Origin: NZQO01 sp964639255
GTDB lineage: Bacteria; Bacteroidota; Bacteroidia; Flavobacteriales; Flavobacteriaceae
Reading direction: 5' to 3'
Length of the DNA stretch: 39,110 nt
Assembly: GCA_964639255.1 (NCBI GenBank)
Contig: CAZXDP010000019.1
Coordinates: 1 to 39,110 of the forward strand
The notes under the pieces are model-generated. The model had not been told where the DNA came from, did no database searches, and saw only the letters and a list, made by a program, of their open reading frames with translations. The position numbers and the translations under genes were made by a program. Shown in pieces: positions 7,914-15,938 of the stretch; the stretch's first letter is position 1, and every line of letters begins with the position of its first letter.

Positions 7914-8857
7914 CTACCCCTCTGGGGGATGGTCGGTGGAAATAGATTGTACAATATTTTTATCCTGTTTAGCCTGTAAGAGTGAAACGGCAAGCCGGTA
8001 GAGTTTCTTATATTCTCCATTGAAGGGTAGTTGGAAGAGCCATTTCAAGAGGTTGCCCAGCGACACGAGCTTTACATGCTCCAAAGGGGCCGCGCAATTC
8101 ACAAAATTGGGATTGATGTAAATTGCATACCCCTTGCGACGAATTTGTTCATGTAGTGGAAAGTGTTCGCACACCTCACGACCGTCCTGTATGCCAACAT
8201 AGCAAACGTCCAATAGCACTTCTTTTTTGTAGATGGCTATTCCGCCAAATGCGGAATCTACTTCAATAAATTTATCAGATTTCGGAATAGTGATCATACG
8301 TGAATGGATGGCAATTTTTCGGGCTGTAAATTTCTTAATGCCCAGCTCGTCCACCAAAAAATGATAATATCCCAGACAGTCGTTAGGCGATAAAATGGGA
8401 TGTCGAAGCGCCCAGATATCATAATAAATTCCCTTTTGATTAGCCGTTACCACATCCCAGTCGGTATGTTTCCAATTGGAAAGCAAATTTTCCTCGGTAA
8501 GATGTGTGTTGGTTCCATCCAAATCGGTAACCACTACATAGTCGACATCCTTATAAGTAGGATTATTTTTAAGGGTATCTAAATAATGATTTCGACAGTA
8601 TGCTATACGTTCAGTTCGTCTTGGAAACTGCTCTCGCAAAGTGCCGAGGGAGCTATAGTTAAAACGGGGGTCATCCTGGCGCATTCCCTCGAGTTTTTTG
8701 AGAGTGCCATCATCACTGTCTGACTCGACTATGAAATATCGAACATCCTTAAAGGATTGCAGGCCTCATCAATACGATTAATTTCTTTTAAAATTTTCCG
8801 TGCACAATTGCGTGCGGCTCCAACTACGAGTATTTTTTTAGTGTAAAGGTCTTCCAT
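7914..8857 (-). pseudogene. Frameshifted glycosyltransferase-like protein
   Basis: The intact downstream frame covers 7914-8684 (256 residues from an internal Met). Upstream, an ATG at 8857 opens MEDLYTKKILVVGAARNCAR, which runs to about 8764 and then meets a stop. The missing link, LQSFKDVRYFIVESDSDDGT, continues in the other frame straight into the main ORF. The total length, 944, is one base short of whole codons, so a single-base deletion near 8760-8765 explains it. The restored protein of about 314 residues looks like a GT-A glycosyltransferase: an N-terminal nucleotide-binding strand, an ESDSDDGT segment and a VVTDLDGTN aspartate motif. It distantly recalls cap-mannosyltransferase (GT69-like) proteins. 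This is a real pseudogene or a sequencing error. Confidence 0.7.
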
Positions 8858-8867
8858 AAATGCAATA

Positions 8868-8938
8868 AATCCCCACCAACATCTAAAACGGGATGCTGTG
8901 TGGGGATTCTTAAAGATATAAAAATTCTCCCAAATTCA
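8868..8938 (-). promoter_or_regulatory. Promoter and structured leader of the frameshifted glycosyltransferase
   Basis: On the minus strand, a TTG at 8936-8938 lies 17 bases from TATCTTTA at 8911-8918, giving a near-consensus Bacteroidota promoter. Immediately downstream is a 9-bp stem (8868-8876 with 8900-8908) with a small inner CATC/GATG pair. It would sit at the 5' end of the transcript or act as a weak terminator for the cupin gene. Confidence 0.5.
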
Positions 8939-8971
8939 AAAAAAGGTTTGCCAATCTACCTAGTGGTACAC

Positions 8972-9514
8972 TTAGGGTGTAACAAATGTAATTCCGTGCG
9001 CACCGCACAGAGCGGCCACTTTTTCAAAGTCTGGGGGACCTTCTGGAAGGGCATTTAATTTTTCAAAAAGGTCCTCTATACCAGAAGGAAAGGCACTTAG
9101 CAGTACCTTGGTTTTTCCTGGGCCCACCGTTTTCCACATGTGTGGAACATTCCGTGGCCCAAAGGCCAAGTCGCCTGCTTTGAGAAGGGTGGTGGTATCG
9201 CCCACGGTAAGCTCTAGGGAGCCCTCGAGCACATGGAAAATTTCATCTTCCTGTGTATGCACGTGCAGCGGTATGGCAACCCCAGGATCATTCCACTCCT
9301 CGATCAATGTAAATTGTCCGTCGGTATCGGCTCCGGTCAATTTTACCTTCATGGCATCACCCAATACGTTTAGGAGCCTACCTTCTGGGCCTCGCACTAT
9401 TTTCGGTTTTGAATCCCCTAATGGTTTGGTTTCGGTCTTGGCAATGCTGGGGAAGGGAAGCATACTGGCGCCCATTCCCAAGGCCACGTGTTTTAGAAAT
9501 GTAATCCGTTTCAT
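8972..9514 (-). CDS. Exported cupin-domain protein
   Basis: The protein has 180 residues. The N-terminus MKRITFLKHVALGMGASMLPFPSIAKT is a hydrophobic export signal with one basic cluster and no clear twin arginine. The body is a single conserved-barrel cupin. Motif 1 is PLHVHTQEDEIFHVLEG, with likely metal ligands H84, H86 and E91; motif 2 GPRNVPHMW supplies H125. Small cupins of this type may be dioxygenases, isomerases or sensors, and the substrate cannot be read. It is transcribed leftward toward the glycosyltransferase, and no operon partner of related function is visible. Confidence 0.82.
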   Translation of the reverse strand: MKRITFLKHVALGMGASMLPFPSIAKTETKPLGDSKPKIVRGPEGRLLNVLGDAMKVKLTGADTDGQFTLIEEWNDPGVAIPLHVHTQEDEIFHVLEGSLELTVGDTTTLLKAGDLAFGPRNVPHMWKTVGPGKTKVLLSAFPSGIEDLFEKLNALPEGPPDFEKVAALCGAHGITFVTP

Positions 9515-9767
9515 AATGAATGGTTTTATGGTTAGAAGATTTTCTGCAACATATTGGGGAGATCACAATCGAAATTGACGTAGGGGATTGTTGAAGATAT
9601 TATTAAATATAAACTATTGAAAAACAAATGGATGAAATAGGTTCTTTTCTCGACGATTGACGATTAGAGCCTTAGCAAAAAGTAGTATGGGCTAAAGTTT
9701 CAGCCGCATAAGTTTGAAAAAGTCCATCGGTTGCCGGCGTCAAAACCCAAATTGTACCATAAATCTT

Positions 9768-9775
9768 TATCTTTG
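9768..9775 (+). promoter_or_regulatory. -7 box (TATCTTTG) abutting the start codon
   Basis: This perfect TAnnTTTG box ends five bases before the ATG at 9781. With normal spacing, transcription would begin at or next to the start codon, giving a leaderless mRNA for the ABC operon. A TTG at 9752-9754 is too close for a standard -33 element. Confidence 0.5.
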
Positions 9776-9780
9776 AAACT

Positions 9781-10323
9781 ATGGAACCTCAACTACTGCC
9801 CAGACAACCTCACCCTTTGTGGTCTTATGTGCGCGTAGGACGCCTGTTGTACGGAGCGTTGCTGTTGTTTCTGCTAGAATCGTACCTGTATGGATGGGCA
9901 CTCTACCACGCCCTCCCATTTGACGAGCCTGTTGTTATTGCTGTGTGGGCATGGAGTTTTATGTTTTCATTTATCCATATTTACTTGGTACTGATGGACG
10001 GCTGGTCGCGCTACCAGAACTATAAGAGGGCAAAAGATCAATTCTACATTCACGGATTCCAACCTCGTATTGCCATGCTCTATATGGGCAGTAAATGCCA
10101 ACGTATGGCCGCCGAAACGGCTGCCGAAGAATTGGGTATAAAGCAAGAGATCAAGGATTTTTACAAAAGTCAAGGGGTTCGATGGTTTCACTACATTCCC
10201 TACTTTATGATTCAAGAACCACTCTTTCTATTCAAAAAGCATTTTTGGTCGCGTACGTTCTTGGAAAAAAACTATAGACCGAAGTTCGATTATCAAAAAA
10301 TGCCCCAAATGCATTGGGTATGA
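9781..10323 (+). CDS. Small inner-membrane protein, first gene of an ABC operon
   Basis: The protein has 180 residues and two predicted membrane helices (about residues 21-45 and 50-76, the second containing AVWAWSFMFSFIHIYLVLMDGW). A soluble C-terminal part of about 100 residues follows, with basic and aromatic residues. I do not recognise the family. Its stop overlaps the ATG of the ABC ATPase gene as ATGA (10320-10323), which implies translational coupling and a shared function. The sequence after residue 85 (PRIAMLYMGSKCQRMAAETAAEELG) is probably cytoplasmic. The start is fixed by the -7 box just upstream and the lack of another Met before about residue 60. Confidence 0.7.
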   Translation: MEPQLLPRQPHPLWSYVRVGRLLYGALLLFLLESYLYGWALYHALPFDEPVVIAVWAWSFMFSFIHIYLVLMDGWSRYQNYKRAKDQFYIHGFQPRIAMLYMGSKCQRMAAETAAEELGIKQEIKDFYKSQGVRWFHYIPYFMIQEPLFLFKKHFWSRTFLEKNYRPKFDYQKMPQMHWV

Positions 10324-11174
10324 GCATACATTGTAAGGGAGTTGGAAAATCGTTCGGTAAGGTGCAGGCTGTTCGCGAAATAGACTTGCACTGTATCCCA
10401 GGTGAGGTGGTAGGTATTTTGGGAGCAAATGGCGCGGGCAAGACCACATTGTTCAAACTCATTATGGGGTTGCTTCGGCCCGATTACGGGACTATTGAAT
10501 GCATTGGTAAAGGCGCAAAGAAAATAGGCGGAATTATCGAAAAACCATCGTTGTATTCCTACCTTAGCGCGAAGGAAAATCTTCTGGTATTTGCTAAAAT
10601 GCAAGGATGCCGTCACGATAGCGCATTTCTCGAAGAATCGTTGCAGCAAGTTGGATTGCCCCTGCACCGAACCGATCCCATTCGAAATTTCTCCATGGGC
10701 ATGAAACAACGCTTGGGCATTGCTGTTGCCTTGCTTAACAATCCGGCGAGTTTGGTGCTAGACGAGCCTTTTTCCGGTCTCGATCCGTTAGGAATTGAAG
10801 CATTGCAAAAGCTCATTCGGGAATTGGCGAAAACTAATAATCTAACTATTTTGATATCCTCCCACTTGGTCGACTTGCTCGCTCAAACCTGCGATGTACT
10901 GCATGTCATGCAACAGGGGGAACTGGTATATGGCGGCAATCCCAGTGCCTTGTTGACTAAATACACCAAGGCATACCACATTTGTGGACCCGATATTGAA
11001 ACCGCTCAGGCCTTGAGGGCGTATTCTTATACGTTGCAGGGCCATTGCGCCACGGTGTCGGTTTCTTCAATGGCGATTTCAAACTTGCTCGCGCAACTAA
11101 CCCAAGAAGGAATAAATATCAATTCGTGCACGCCCCAATTGGATTTGCACCAACTCTTCAACCCTGCTGTATGA
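10320..11174 (+). CDS. ABC transporter ATP-binding protein
   Basis: The 284-residue ATPase has Walker A GANGAGKTT (35-43), signature NFSMGMKQR (123-131), Walker B LVLDEP (145-150) and the switch histidine in SSHLVD (H182). An extra C-terminal segment of about 60 residues follows the core, as in the DrrA/CcmA-like exporter ATPases that pair with ABC-2 permeases. The ATG at 10320 overlaps the stop of the upstream membrane protein. A longer frame from 10314 begins with TTG and is not preferred. The gene ends overlapping the permease start (ATGA, 11171-11174). The transported substrate is unknown. Confidence 0.92.
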   Translation: MSIHCKGVGKSFGKVQAVREIDLHCIPGEVVGILGANGAGKTTLFKLIMGLLRPDYGTIECIGKGAKKIGGIIEKPSLYSYLSAKENLLVFAKMQGCRHDSAFLEESLQQVGLPLHRTDPIRNFSMGMKQRLGIAVALLNNPASLVLDEPFSGLDPLGIEALQKLIRELAKTNNLTILISSHLVDLLAQTCDVLHVMQQGELVYGGNPSALLTKYTKAYHICGPDIETAQALRAYSYTLQGHCATVSVSSMAISNLLAQLTQEGININSCTPQLDLHQLFNPAV

Positions 11175-12001
11175 AGGAGCTTTTTTTGGTGGAATGGTAC
11201 AAACTATGGCGACAGCGCCGCACCTATTATGCCCTCATAGCGTTGTTGCTTATCGAAGCCATAGTACTGTTGGGGGCCTATTTGCAAGGAAAGGAGATTT
11301 TAGAACTGGTGCTATCCGGTCTTCGGGAATCATTTTACTTTCAGGGTAATTTGCTCAACGGTAACCTGGTCACTTACTTTTTACTCAATTCGCTTTGGTT
11401 TCACGTACCGTTAATCGTTATTATCGTGGTTTCCGGACTTATAACTTCTGAATTTAAAGACGGTACTTTGCAAACCGTGCTGATGCAACCGGTTCAAAAA
11501 TGGCAGTTCCTATTGTCAAAATACTTAGTGGGAATTTTGTTCACAGTACTGGTGGTGGTCTTGCTGGCGGCAAGCTCCTTGCTATTGGCTTATGCGCTGT
11601 TCGGTACGGGCGACTTGGTGGTGTATTTGGACGGACTCGTTTTCTTCGAGCACAACGATGCGCTGTATCGCTTGGTCGGTGCTTTCGGCGTGGGCAGCAT
11701 TAGCATGGTATTTTTTTCGGTGGTGAGCCTTACCTTGGGGGTCTTGGTTCGTGATCCGGTGCAAACTTGGATCGTAACCATTCTGTTCTTGGTGCTGTGC
11801 AATATTTTGATGAAGTTGGAATTTCCATGGGAACTCGTAAACCAGTTATTCTTTGCCAAACTCAGCGGTACATGGCAGCTTTTCTTCCATTCCGAAGTTC
11901 CCATTACGGCCATCGCCGCCAAAATGATGCTTCAACTACTGTACAGTGCCCTTGCCATGGTACTGGGAATTGCTATCTTTCAGAAAAAAGAAGTAGGATG
12001 A
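11171..12001 (+). CDS. ABC-2 type permease
   Basis: The protein has 276 residues with six hydrophobic segments, beginning MKELFLVEWYKLWRQRRTYYALIALLL, the common N-terminus of ABC-2 permeases. A conserved-type segment (SGLITSEFKDGTLQTVLMQPVQKWQFLLSKYL) follows the second helix and is the usual coupling region for the ATPase. The frame is open further upstream (to 11045) but that stretch overlaps the ATPase gene. The ATG at 11171, overlapping its stop by four bases, is clearly the start. Substrate unknown. Confidence 0.9.
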   Translation: MKELFLVEWYKLWRQRRTYYALIALLLIEAIVLLGAYLQGKEILELVLSGLRESFYFQGNLLNGNLVTYFLLNSLWFHVPLIVIIVVSGLITSEFKDGTLQTVLMQPVQKWQFLLSKYLVGILFTVLVVVLLAASSLLLAYALFGTGDLVVYLDGLVFFEHNDALYRLVGAFGVGSISMVFFSVVSLTLGVLVRDPVQTWIVTILFLVLCNILMKLEFPWELVNQLFFAKLSGTWQLFFHSEVPITAIAAKMMLQLLYSALAMVLGIAIFQKKEVG

Positions 12002-12654
12002 AAACAGCGTATGCCTTCTGGTTTACTATGCTATGTACCGCACAGCTGCTTTTAGGGCAAGCCAACAAGGCTAGCCTACAACCACTTATCGAAAATTTAA
12101 ATGCGGTGCAGGCCTTTACCGCGCAGGTGAAATTGCGTACGGACATCCCCTTTATCAGTATGCCGGAAAAAGAGGCGATGATAGTTTATGAAAAAGAGAA
12201 GCCTCTGCAGATTTCATCATCCGATTTTGCCTTGATTCCCAAACGGGGATTGGATTTTACATTTTCCGAACTCTTCGAGCATCCTTATCTGGCTATAGAC
12301 CGAGGCACAGAGGTCGTTGGAGGCCTTCCGCTAAAGGTCGTCAGCATCGTCCCAGAATCTGCGAAAGCAGAATTTTCCATAGCAACCCTCTATTGGGATC
12401 CAAAGCAGCTACAGGTACACCAAGCTCAAATAAGCACCAAAAAGGATGGTACTTACACCGTCCATCTTCAGTATGGCAACAACACTTCGGCCTTGCCCTC
12501 GCAGGTGCGGGTCGATTTTGAAATGGAGCGCATACGGCTTCCATTGCACTTTATGGGCAGCGACACCCAGATAGACCGAAAGAAGATGCGCGAACAAGAG
12601 CTGAAAACAGGCAGCATCTTTTTACAATTCACCTATTTGAGCACAGAGAATTAA
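11998..12654 (+). CDS. Periplasmic LolA-like protein
   Basis: The protein has 218 residues. A signal peptide (MKTAYAFWFTMLCTAQLLLGQ) precedes a beta-rich body. The pattern of an N-terminal helix (LQPLIENLNAVQAFTAQVKLR) followed by many antiparallel strands resembles LolA/LolB-fold lipoprotein carriers (outer-membrane lipoprotein sorting), which bind acyl chains in a half barrel. The match is one of fold pattern, not of clear motifs. Its ATG overlaps the permease stop (ATGA, 11998-12001), so it is the fourth gene of the coupled unit. The context suggests that the system moves or senses something hydrophobic across the envelope. Confidence 0.6.
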   Translation: MKTAYAFWFTMLCTAQLLLGQANKASLQPLIENLNAVQAFTAQVKLRTDIPFISMPEKEAMIVYEKEKPLQISSSDFALIPKRGLDFTFSELFEHPYLAIDRGTEVVGGLPLKVVSIVPESAKAEFSIATLYWDPKQLQVHQAQISTKKDGTYTVHLQYGNNTSALPSQVRVDFEMERIRLPLHFMGSDTQIDRKKMREQELKTGSIFLQFTYLSTEN

Positions 12655-12818
12655 TTTTCAAGATGACATAGCAGCGGTAGCGCAACCAGGTTAAGACCTT
12701 GCAAGAGGGACAATAGGAGCTGGACGTCCTGTTTAAATAACTGGCTTATCGATAGCCCGTGCAAAAGAAATCGCCACTAGCGACACTGAACCAATTGGAA
12801 CAAATGCTCCCATAACAA

Positions 12819-12847
12819 TAAAAAAAACGGCCCCTGATGGGGGGCCG
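12819..12847 (-). terminator. Rho-independent terminator of the LRR gene
   Basis: A 7-bp all-GC stem (12828-12834 with 12841-12847) is followed on the minus strand by a run of eight or more T. It lies 63 bases past the stop of the leftward LRR gene. The rest of 12655-12909 shows no gene. Confidence 0.82.
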
Positions 12848-12909
12848 CGCTTTCAAAAAGATACTATTTTAAATAACCAATATTAACTTTATATCCTTTT
12901 TTTGAAATT

Positions 12910-13620
12910 TTAATTTTCATCGTCACTGGACTCAGTGGCAATGACCGTTTTGGCAGCTGGCACAAAGCTGGGAGCCATTAGGTCGATGCCCGTTCCGGAG
13001 TTGGACAATAATATCATCGATACGTTATCTGTATTTTCAAAATCGTTTTCGGCAACGATCAATTCACGTAGGCCTAGGTTAGCTGCAATTTCCTCTGGTA
13101 GACTTCCCGTGAGTTCGTTATCGAACACGTTGAATACCTCAATATTTGTTAGGTTTCCTAATTCTACTGGAAGGACTCCTGTAAAATGGTTGCTGCTAAG
13201 GTGAAGGTTTTTTAGCTGTGCGAGCTGCCCCAAGCTGGCGGGAATGGTACCGCTCAAATTATTACCGTTGAACGCGAGCGTCTCTAAATTGCGTAAGGAG
13301 CCTAAACTCTCTGGCAGCGAACCGCTCAATTTATTGAACGACAGTTCTAAAATGCGTAGTTGTGTTAATTGCGCGATACTCTCGGGCAATTCCCCTTCCA
13401 AATTATTAAATAGCAAGCTAATGCCCGTAACCCGGTTATTCTCAATGGTCAATCCATCCCAATCGCTGGGGTCGGCTTCCATATCCCAGGTTTTGTTCCA
13501 ATGGGCTCCGTTGGTCGCTTCATAGAATTCTAAAAGTGCTTGCTTTTCGTTGGAAGGCAATCCGGCTAGGGCAATGCCGCAAAACAGCAGGAAACAGTAG
13601 GTTAGTAGTTGTGTTTTCAT
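12910..13620 (-). CDS. Secreted leucine-rich-repeat protein
   Basis: The protein has 236 residues. It has a signal peptide (MKTQLLTYCFLLFCGIALA), then an N-terminal cap typical of plant-type LRR proteins (EKQALLEFYEATNGAHWNKTWD). About five 24-residue repeats of the form LxxLxLxxNxLxGxIPxxLGxLxx follow, including LRILELSFNKLSGSLPESLG and LKNLHLSSNHFTGVLPVELG. The C-terminus is a short acidic tail (ESSDDEN) without a T9SS sorting domain. Such proteins bind proteins or glycans at the cell surface. The gene is monocistronic with its own terminator. Confidence 0.85.
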   Translation of the reverse strand: MKTQLLTYCFLLFCGIALAGLPSNEKQALLEFYEATNGAHWNKTWDMEADPSDWDGLTIENNRVTGISLLFNNLEGELPESIAQLTQLRILELSFNKLSGSLPESLGSLRNLETLAFNGNNLSGTIPASLGQLAQLKNLHLSSNHFTGVLPVELGNLTNIEVFNVFDNELTGSLPEEIAANLGLRELIVAENDFENTDNVSMILLSNSGTGIDLMAPSFVPAAKTVIATESSDDEN

Positions 13621-13722
13621 AATCAGGGGCGTTGATTTTTCTTACAATATGAAGTAAATTAAAAACAACTATTGCTAAAATGCAAAAAAAATCGATGAAA
13701 TGCATAATTATTTTTTCCTTAC

Positions 13723-14373
13723 CTACCCCTTTTCTCTCGCAATTCGTGCCAAGAATGCCCGGCTCACCTCGTGTTTTCCTTCAAATACGTGCACTTGTAA
13801 CCGATTTCCGAAGAGAGCAGAAGCCTTTAATTGCTCTTCGGTTTTTCGGGCTTCGGTTATATATTCGTCTTCCGTGCCATAGAGATAGGTAACTTTGGTC
13901 GTAGCAGGAAGAAAGTCAAATTGCGACGGTTTCAATTCCACAGGGATGCCGCCCGAGTGCAATATAAGGTGATCGCAAGCAATAGCTCGGCTGGCCACCC
14001 AGCGGGCAGCGATGGAAACTCCCTGAGAATATCCCATAATAAAGAAGCGTCCCTTCCGCTTGGGCTGTTGTTCCTTCCAAACGGCATCGACGTAGCGCAG
14101 CACATTTTCTGTTTCCCGCTCGGTGGCCTCCTTGGTAAGCCAAGAAGCGCCCACGTGCGTAAAATCCTTGCCCAGATAGTATTTTGAAGGGGCTTGGGGC
14201 GCGATGATGTAATTTTCCGAAGCGGGAAGCTCCCGAAAATACCTGCTAAAGTAGCGGCTCAAGTAGCCCATCCCGTGGAAAACGAGCCATACGTTGCGTG
14301 TGGTATCGGTAAACTCGTTTAAAGTGGTATAGCTATTTTCGGCGGTATAGGAAACCAAGTGCTCTTTTGCCAT
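13723..14373 (-). CDS. Alpha/beta-hydrolase, carboxylesterase/phospholipase type
   Basis: The 216-residue protein is a compact alpha/beta hydrolase of the cytosolic carboxylesterase/phospholipase group. The nucleophile elbow GYSQG places Ser at 116, the probable acid is D169 (GTEDEY), and the base is H201 (EGKHEV). The oxyanion-side HGMG lies at 33-36. No signal peptide is seen. The substrate is probably a small ester and is not readable. It is divergent from the menaquinone genes; a TAGCTTTG box on the minus strand lies about 20 bases before its ATG. Confidence 0.83.
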   Translation of the reverse strand: MAKEHLVSYTAENSYTTLNEFTDTTRNVWLVFHGMGYLSRYFSRYFRELPASENYIIAPQAPSKYYLGKDFTHVGASWLTKEATERETENVLRYVDAVWKEQQPKRKGRFFIMGYSQGVSIAARWVASRAIACDHLILHSGGIPVELKPSQFDFLPATTKVTYLYGTEDEYITEARKTEEQLKASALFGNRLQVHVFEGKHEVSRAFLARIAREKG

Positions 14374-14376
14374 TTC

Positions 14377-14400
14377 TAATTTTGTATTTTTACAAAGCTA
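14377..14400. promoter_or_regulatory. Divergent -7 boxes for the hydrolase and the men genes
   Basis: TAATTTTG (14377-14384, plus strand) faces the thioesterase gene and TAGCTTTG (14393-14400, minus strand) faces the hydrolase. Both fit TAnnTTTG and lie within 24 bases in a 37-base intergenic region. Neither has a clear -33 TTG. Confidence 0.45.
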
Positions 14401-14410
14401 ACCGAAAGTT

Positions 14411-14830
14411 ATGAATTACAGTAAAAAAGAGGCACTCGAGCGATGCCGCGAAATGTGTCGAAACACCCTTATGGAAACCCTGCATATTGAGTTTATCGAT
14501 ATAGCGGAAGATACCCTGGTGGCCAAAATGCCCGTAACGCCACGGGTGCATCAACCCGATGGGGTCTTACACGGTGGCGCTACCGTGGCGCTGGCAGAAA
14601 GTGTGGGGAGTGCCGCAGCCTTTCTTTTTCTCGATGAAAAAGCCAGCATACGGGGCATTGAAATTGCTGCCAACCATGTGAAGGGCGTATGCGAGGGTAC
14701 AGTGTACGCTCACGCTACCGTATTGCATAAAGGACGTACCACCCAATTGTGGCAAATTCGCATTGTAAATGAAGACAATGAGTTGGTATCTATGGTAAAA
14801 CTCACTACCTTAACGCTCCATAAACGTTAA
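14411..14830 (+). CDS. Hotdog-fold thioesterase, probable DHNA-CoA hydrolase (MenI-like)
   Basis: The protein has 139 residues, the usual size of PaaI/MenI hotdog thioesterases. The active-site region HQPDGVLHGGATVALAE (47-63) has the general-base Glu at 63, as in 1,4-dihydroxy-2-naphthoyl-CoA hydrolases. It would release dihydroxynaphthoate from its CoA ester late in menaquinone synthesis. The context is decisive: its stop is two bases before menF, followed by menD, so it is probably co-transcribed with them. A general acyl-CoA thioesterase role cannot be excluded from sequence alone. Confidence 0.82.
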   Translation: MNYSKKEALERCREMCRNTLMETLHIEFIDIAEDTLVAKMPVTPRVHQPDGVLHGGATVALAESVGSAAAFLFLDEKASIRGIEIAANHVKGVCEGTVYAHATVLHKGRTTQLWQIRIVNEDNELVSMVKLTTLTLHKR

Positions 14831-14832
14831 GT

Positions 14833-15906
14833 ATGGAACTAACCAACCTCCTCGATACTGTAGAGTCCCATTTTAGAAAAAAACAACCCTTTGTACTTTA
14901 TGCCCTTCCCGATGCCAAGTCGGTCAACGCGCTTTTCCAGCAGGACAATCAGCTTCACACTACGACCGACTACTGCGAGAGAGGGGTGATTATGGCGCCC
15001 TTTAAGTATGATGGAATGGCTGCCTGCATCCCTGAAAGCCATTGCGAGAAAGGTAGGGCCGAATTCTCCCCTTCCCCGATGAACGAGGCCGATGTTCCCG
15101 TTTCGGAAAGTGAGGAAGAACACCAGCGCCACCTCGGGCTAGTTACTAAGGCGCTTCGCGCCATTCGGGCTAGAAAAGCGCATAAAATAGTGGTATCGCG
15201 AAAAAAGGAAATTGCGGTGCAAAATATGGATCTTACCGCACTTTGTACGCGCTTATTGGAACTGTACCCTACGGCGTACCGGTACGTTTGGTACCGTGCC
15301 GATACGGGCCTTTGGTGCGGCGCGAGCCCTGAAATTCTTCTGAAAACACAAGGGGCGGCCTTTACCACTATGTCCTTGGCAGGTACCCATAAGGTAGCTT
15401 CAGGGAAAGAGGAAGTCCCTAAATGGACGCCCAAGGAAATCGCCGAACAGCAAATGGTGACCGATGCCATTGCCACCAGCTTACAAAAGGTTACTTCGGT
15501 CGTAAAAATCTCCAAGGCGAGCACCTTCCGGGCGGGTTCTTTGGCGCACATACGGACCGATATAACAGGCGTTCTTAAAACAGGAAAGGCCACATTGGAA
15601 ACCATCAGCGCCGCCCTGCATCCCACCCCGGCCGTATGCGGCACCCCCGTGAAAGCAGCCCAGGAATTTATTGCCGAAAATGAAGGCTACCAAAGGGAAT
15701 ACTATACAGGCTTTACGGGACCCATTAACTTAGAGGAAAACAGTTCGTCCCTGTTCGTTAACCTTCGTTGTATGAAGATCGAGGAACAACGGGCTACCTT
15801 ATATGTGGGGGGAGGTATCACCGCCGACTCTGATGCCGAACAGGAGTGGGTGGAAACCCACAACAAGTTGCAAACTATGTTGCAAGTGCTACGGCCTTTG
15901 CTTTAA
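14833..15906 (+). CDS. menF: Isochorismate synthase
   Basis: The 357-residue protein is a chorismate-binding enzyme that converts chorismate to isochorismate, the first step of menaquinone synthesis. The conserved C-terminal core is seen in order: SPEILL (165-170), a SLAGTHK segment, the LAHIRTDITG segment (237-246), HPTPAVCG (263-270), E284 near a magnesium-site position, and REYYTGFTGPI (288-298). The N-terminal 90 residues are divergent, as is usual in Bacteroidota. It starts two bases after the thioesterase and is followed by menD. Confidence 0.93.
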   Translation: MELTNLLDTVESHFRKKQPFVLYALPDAKSVNALFQQDNQLHTTTDYCERGVIMAPFKYDGMAACIPESHCEKGRAEFSPSPMNEADVPVSESEEEHQRHLGLVTKALRAIRARKAHKIVVSRKKEIAVQNMDLTALCTRLLELYPTAYRYVWYRADTGLWCGASPEILLKTQGAAFTTMSLAGTHKVASGKEEVPKWTPKEIAEQQMVTDAIATSLQKVTSVVKISKASTFRAGSLAHIRTDITGVLKTGKATLETISAALHPTPAVCGTPVKAAQEFIAENEGYQREYYTGFTGPINLEENSSSLFVNLRCMKIEEQRATLYVGGGITADSDAEQEWVETHNKLQTMLQVLRPLL

Positions 15907-15924
15907 AAATAGTAGGGATATTCG

Positions 15925-15932
15925 TATTTTTG
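15925..15932 (+). promoter_or_regulatory. -7 box (TATTTTTG) just before menD
   Basis: A perfect TAnnTTTG box ends six bases before the menD ATG, so an internal promoter could make a nearly leaderless menD transcript in addition to read-through from menF. Confidence 0.4.
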
Positions 15933-15938
15933 TGGTAG

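Noticed and set aside
14970..15644. A 224-codon frame antisense to menF
   Set aside because: It is fully inside a well-supported gene on the other strand and shows no recognisable domain.
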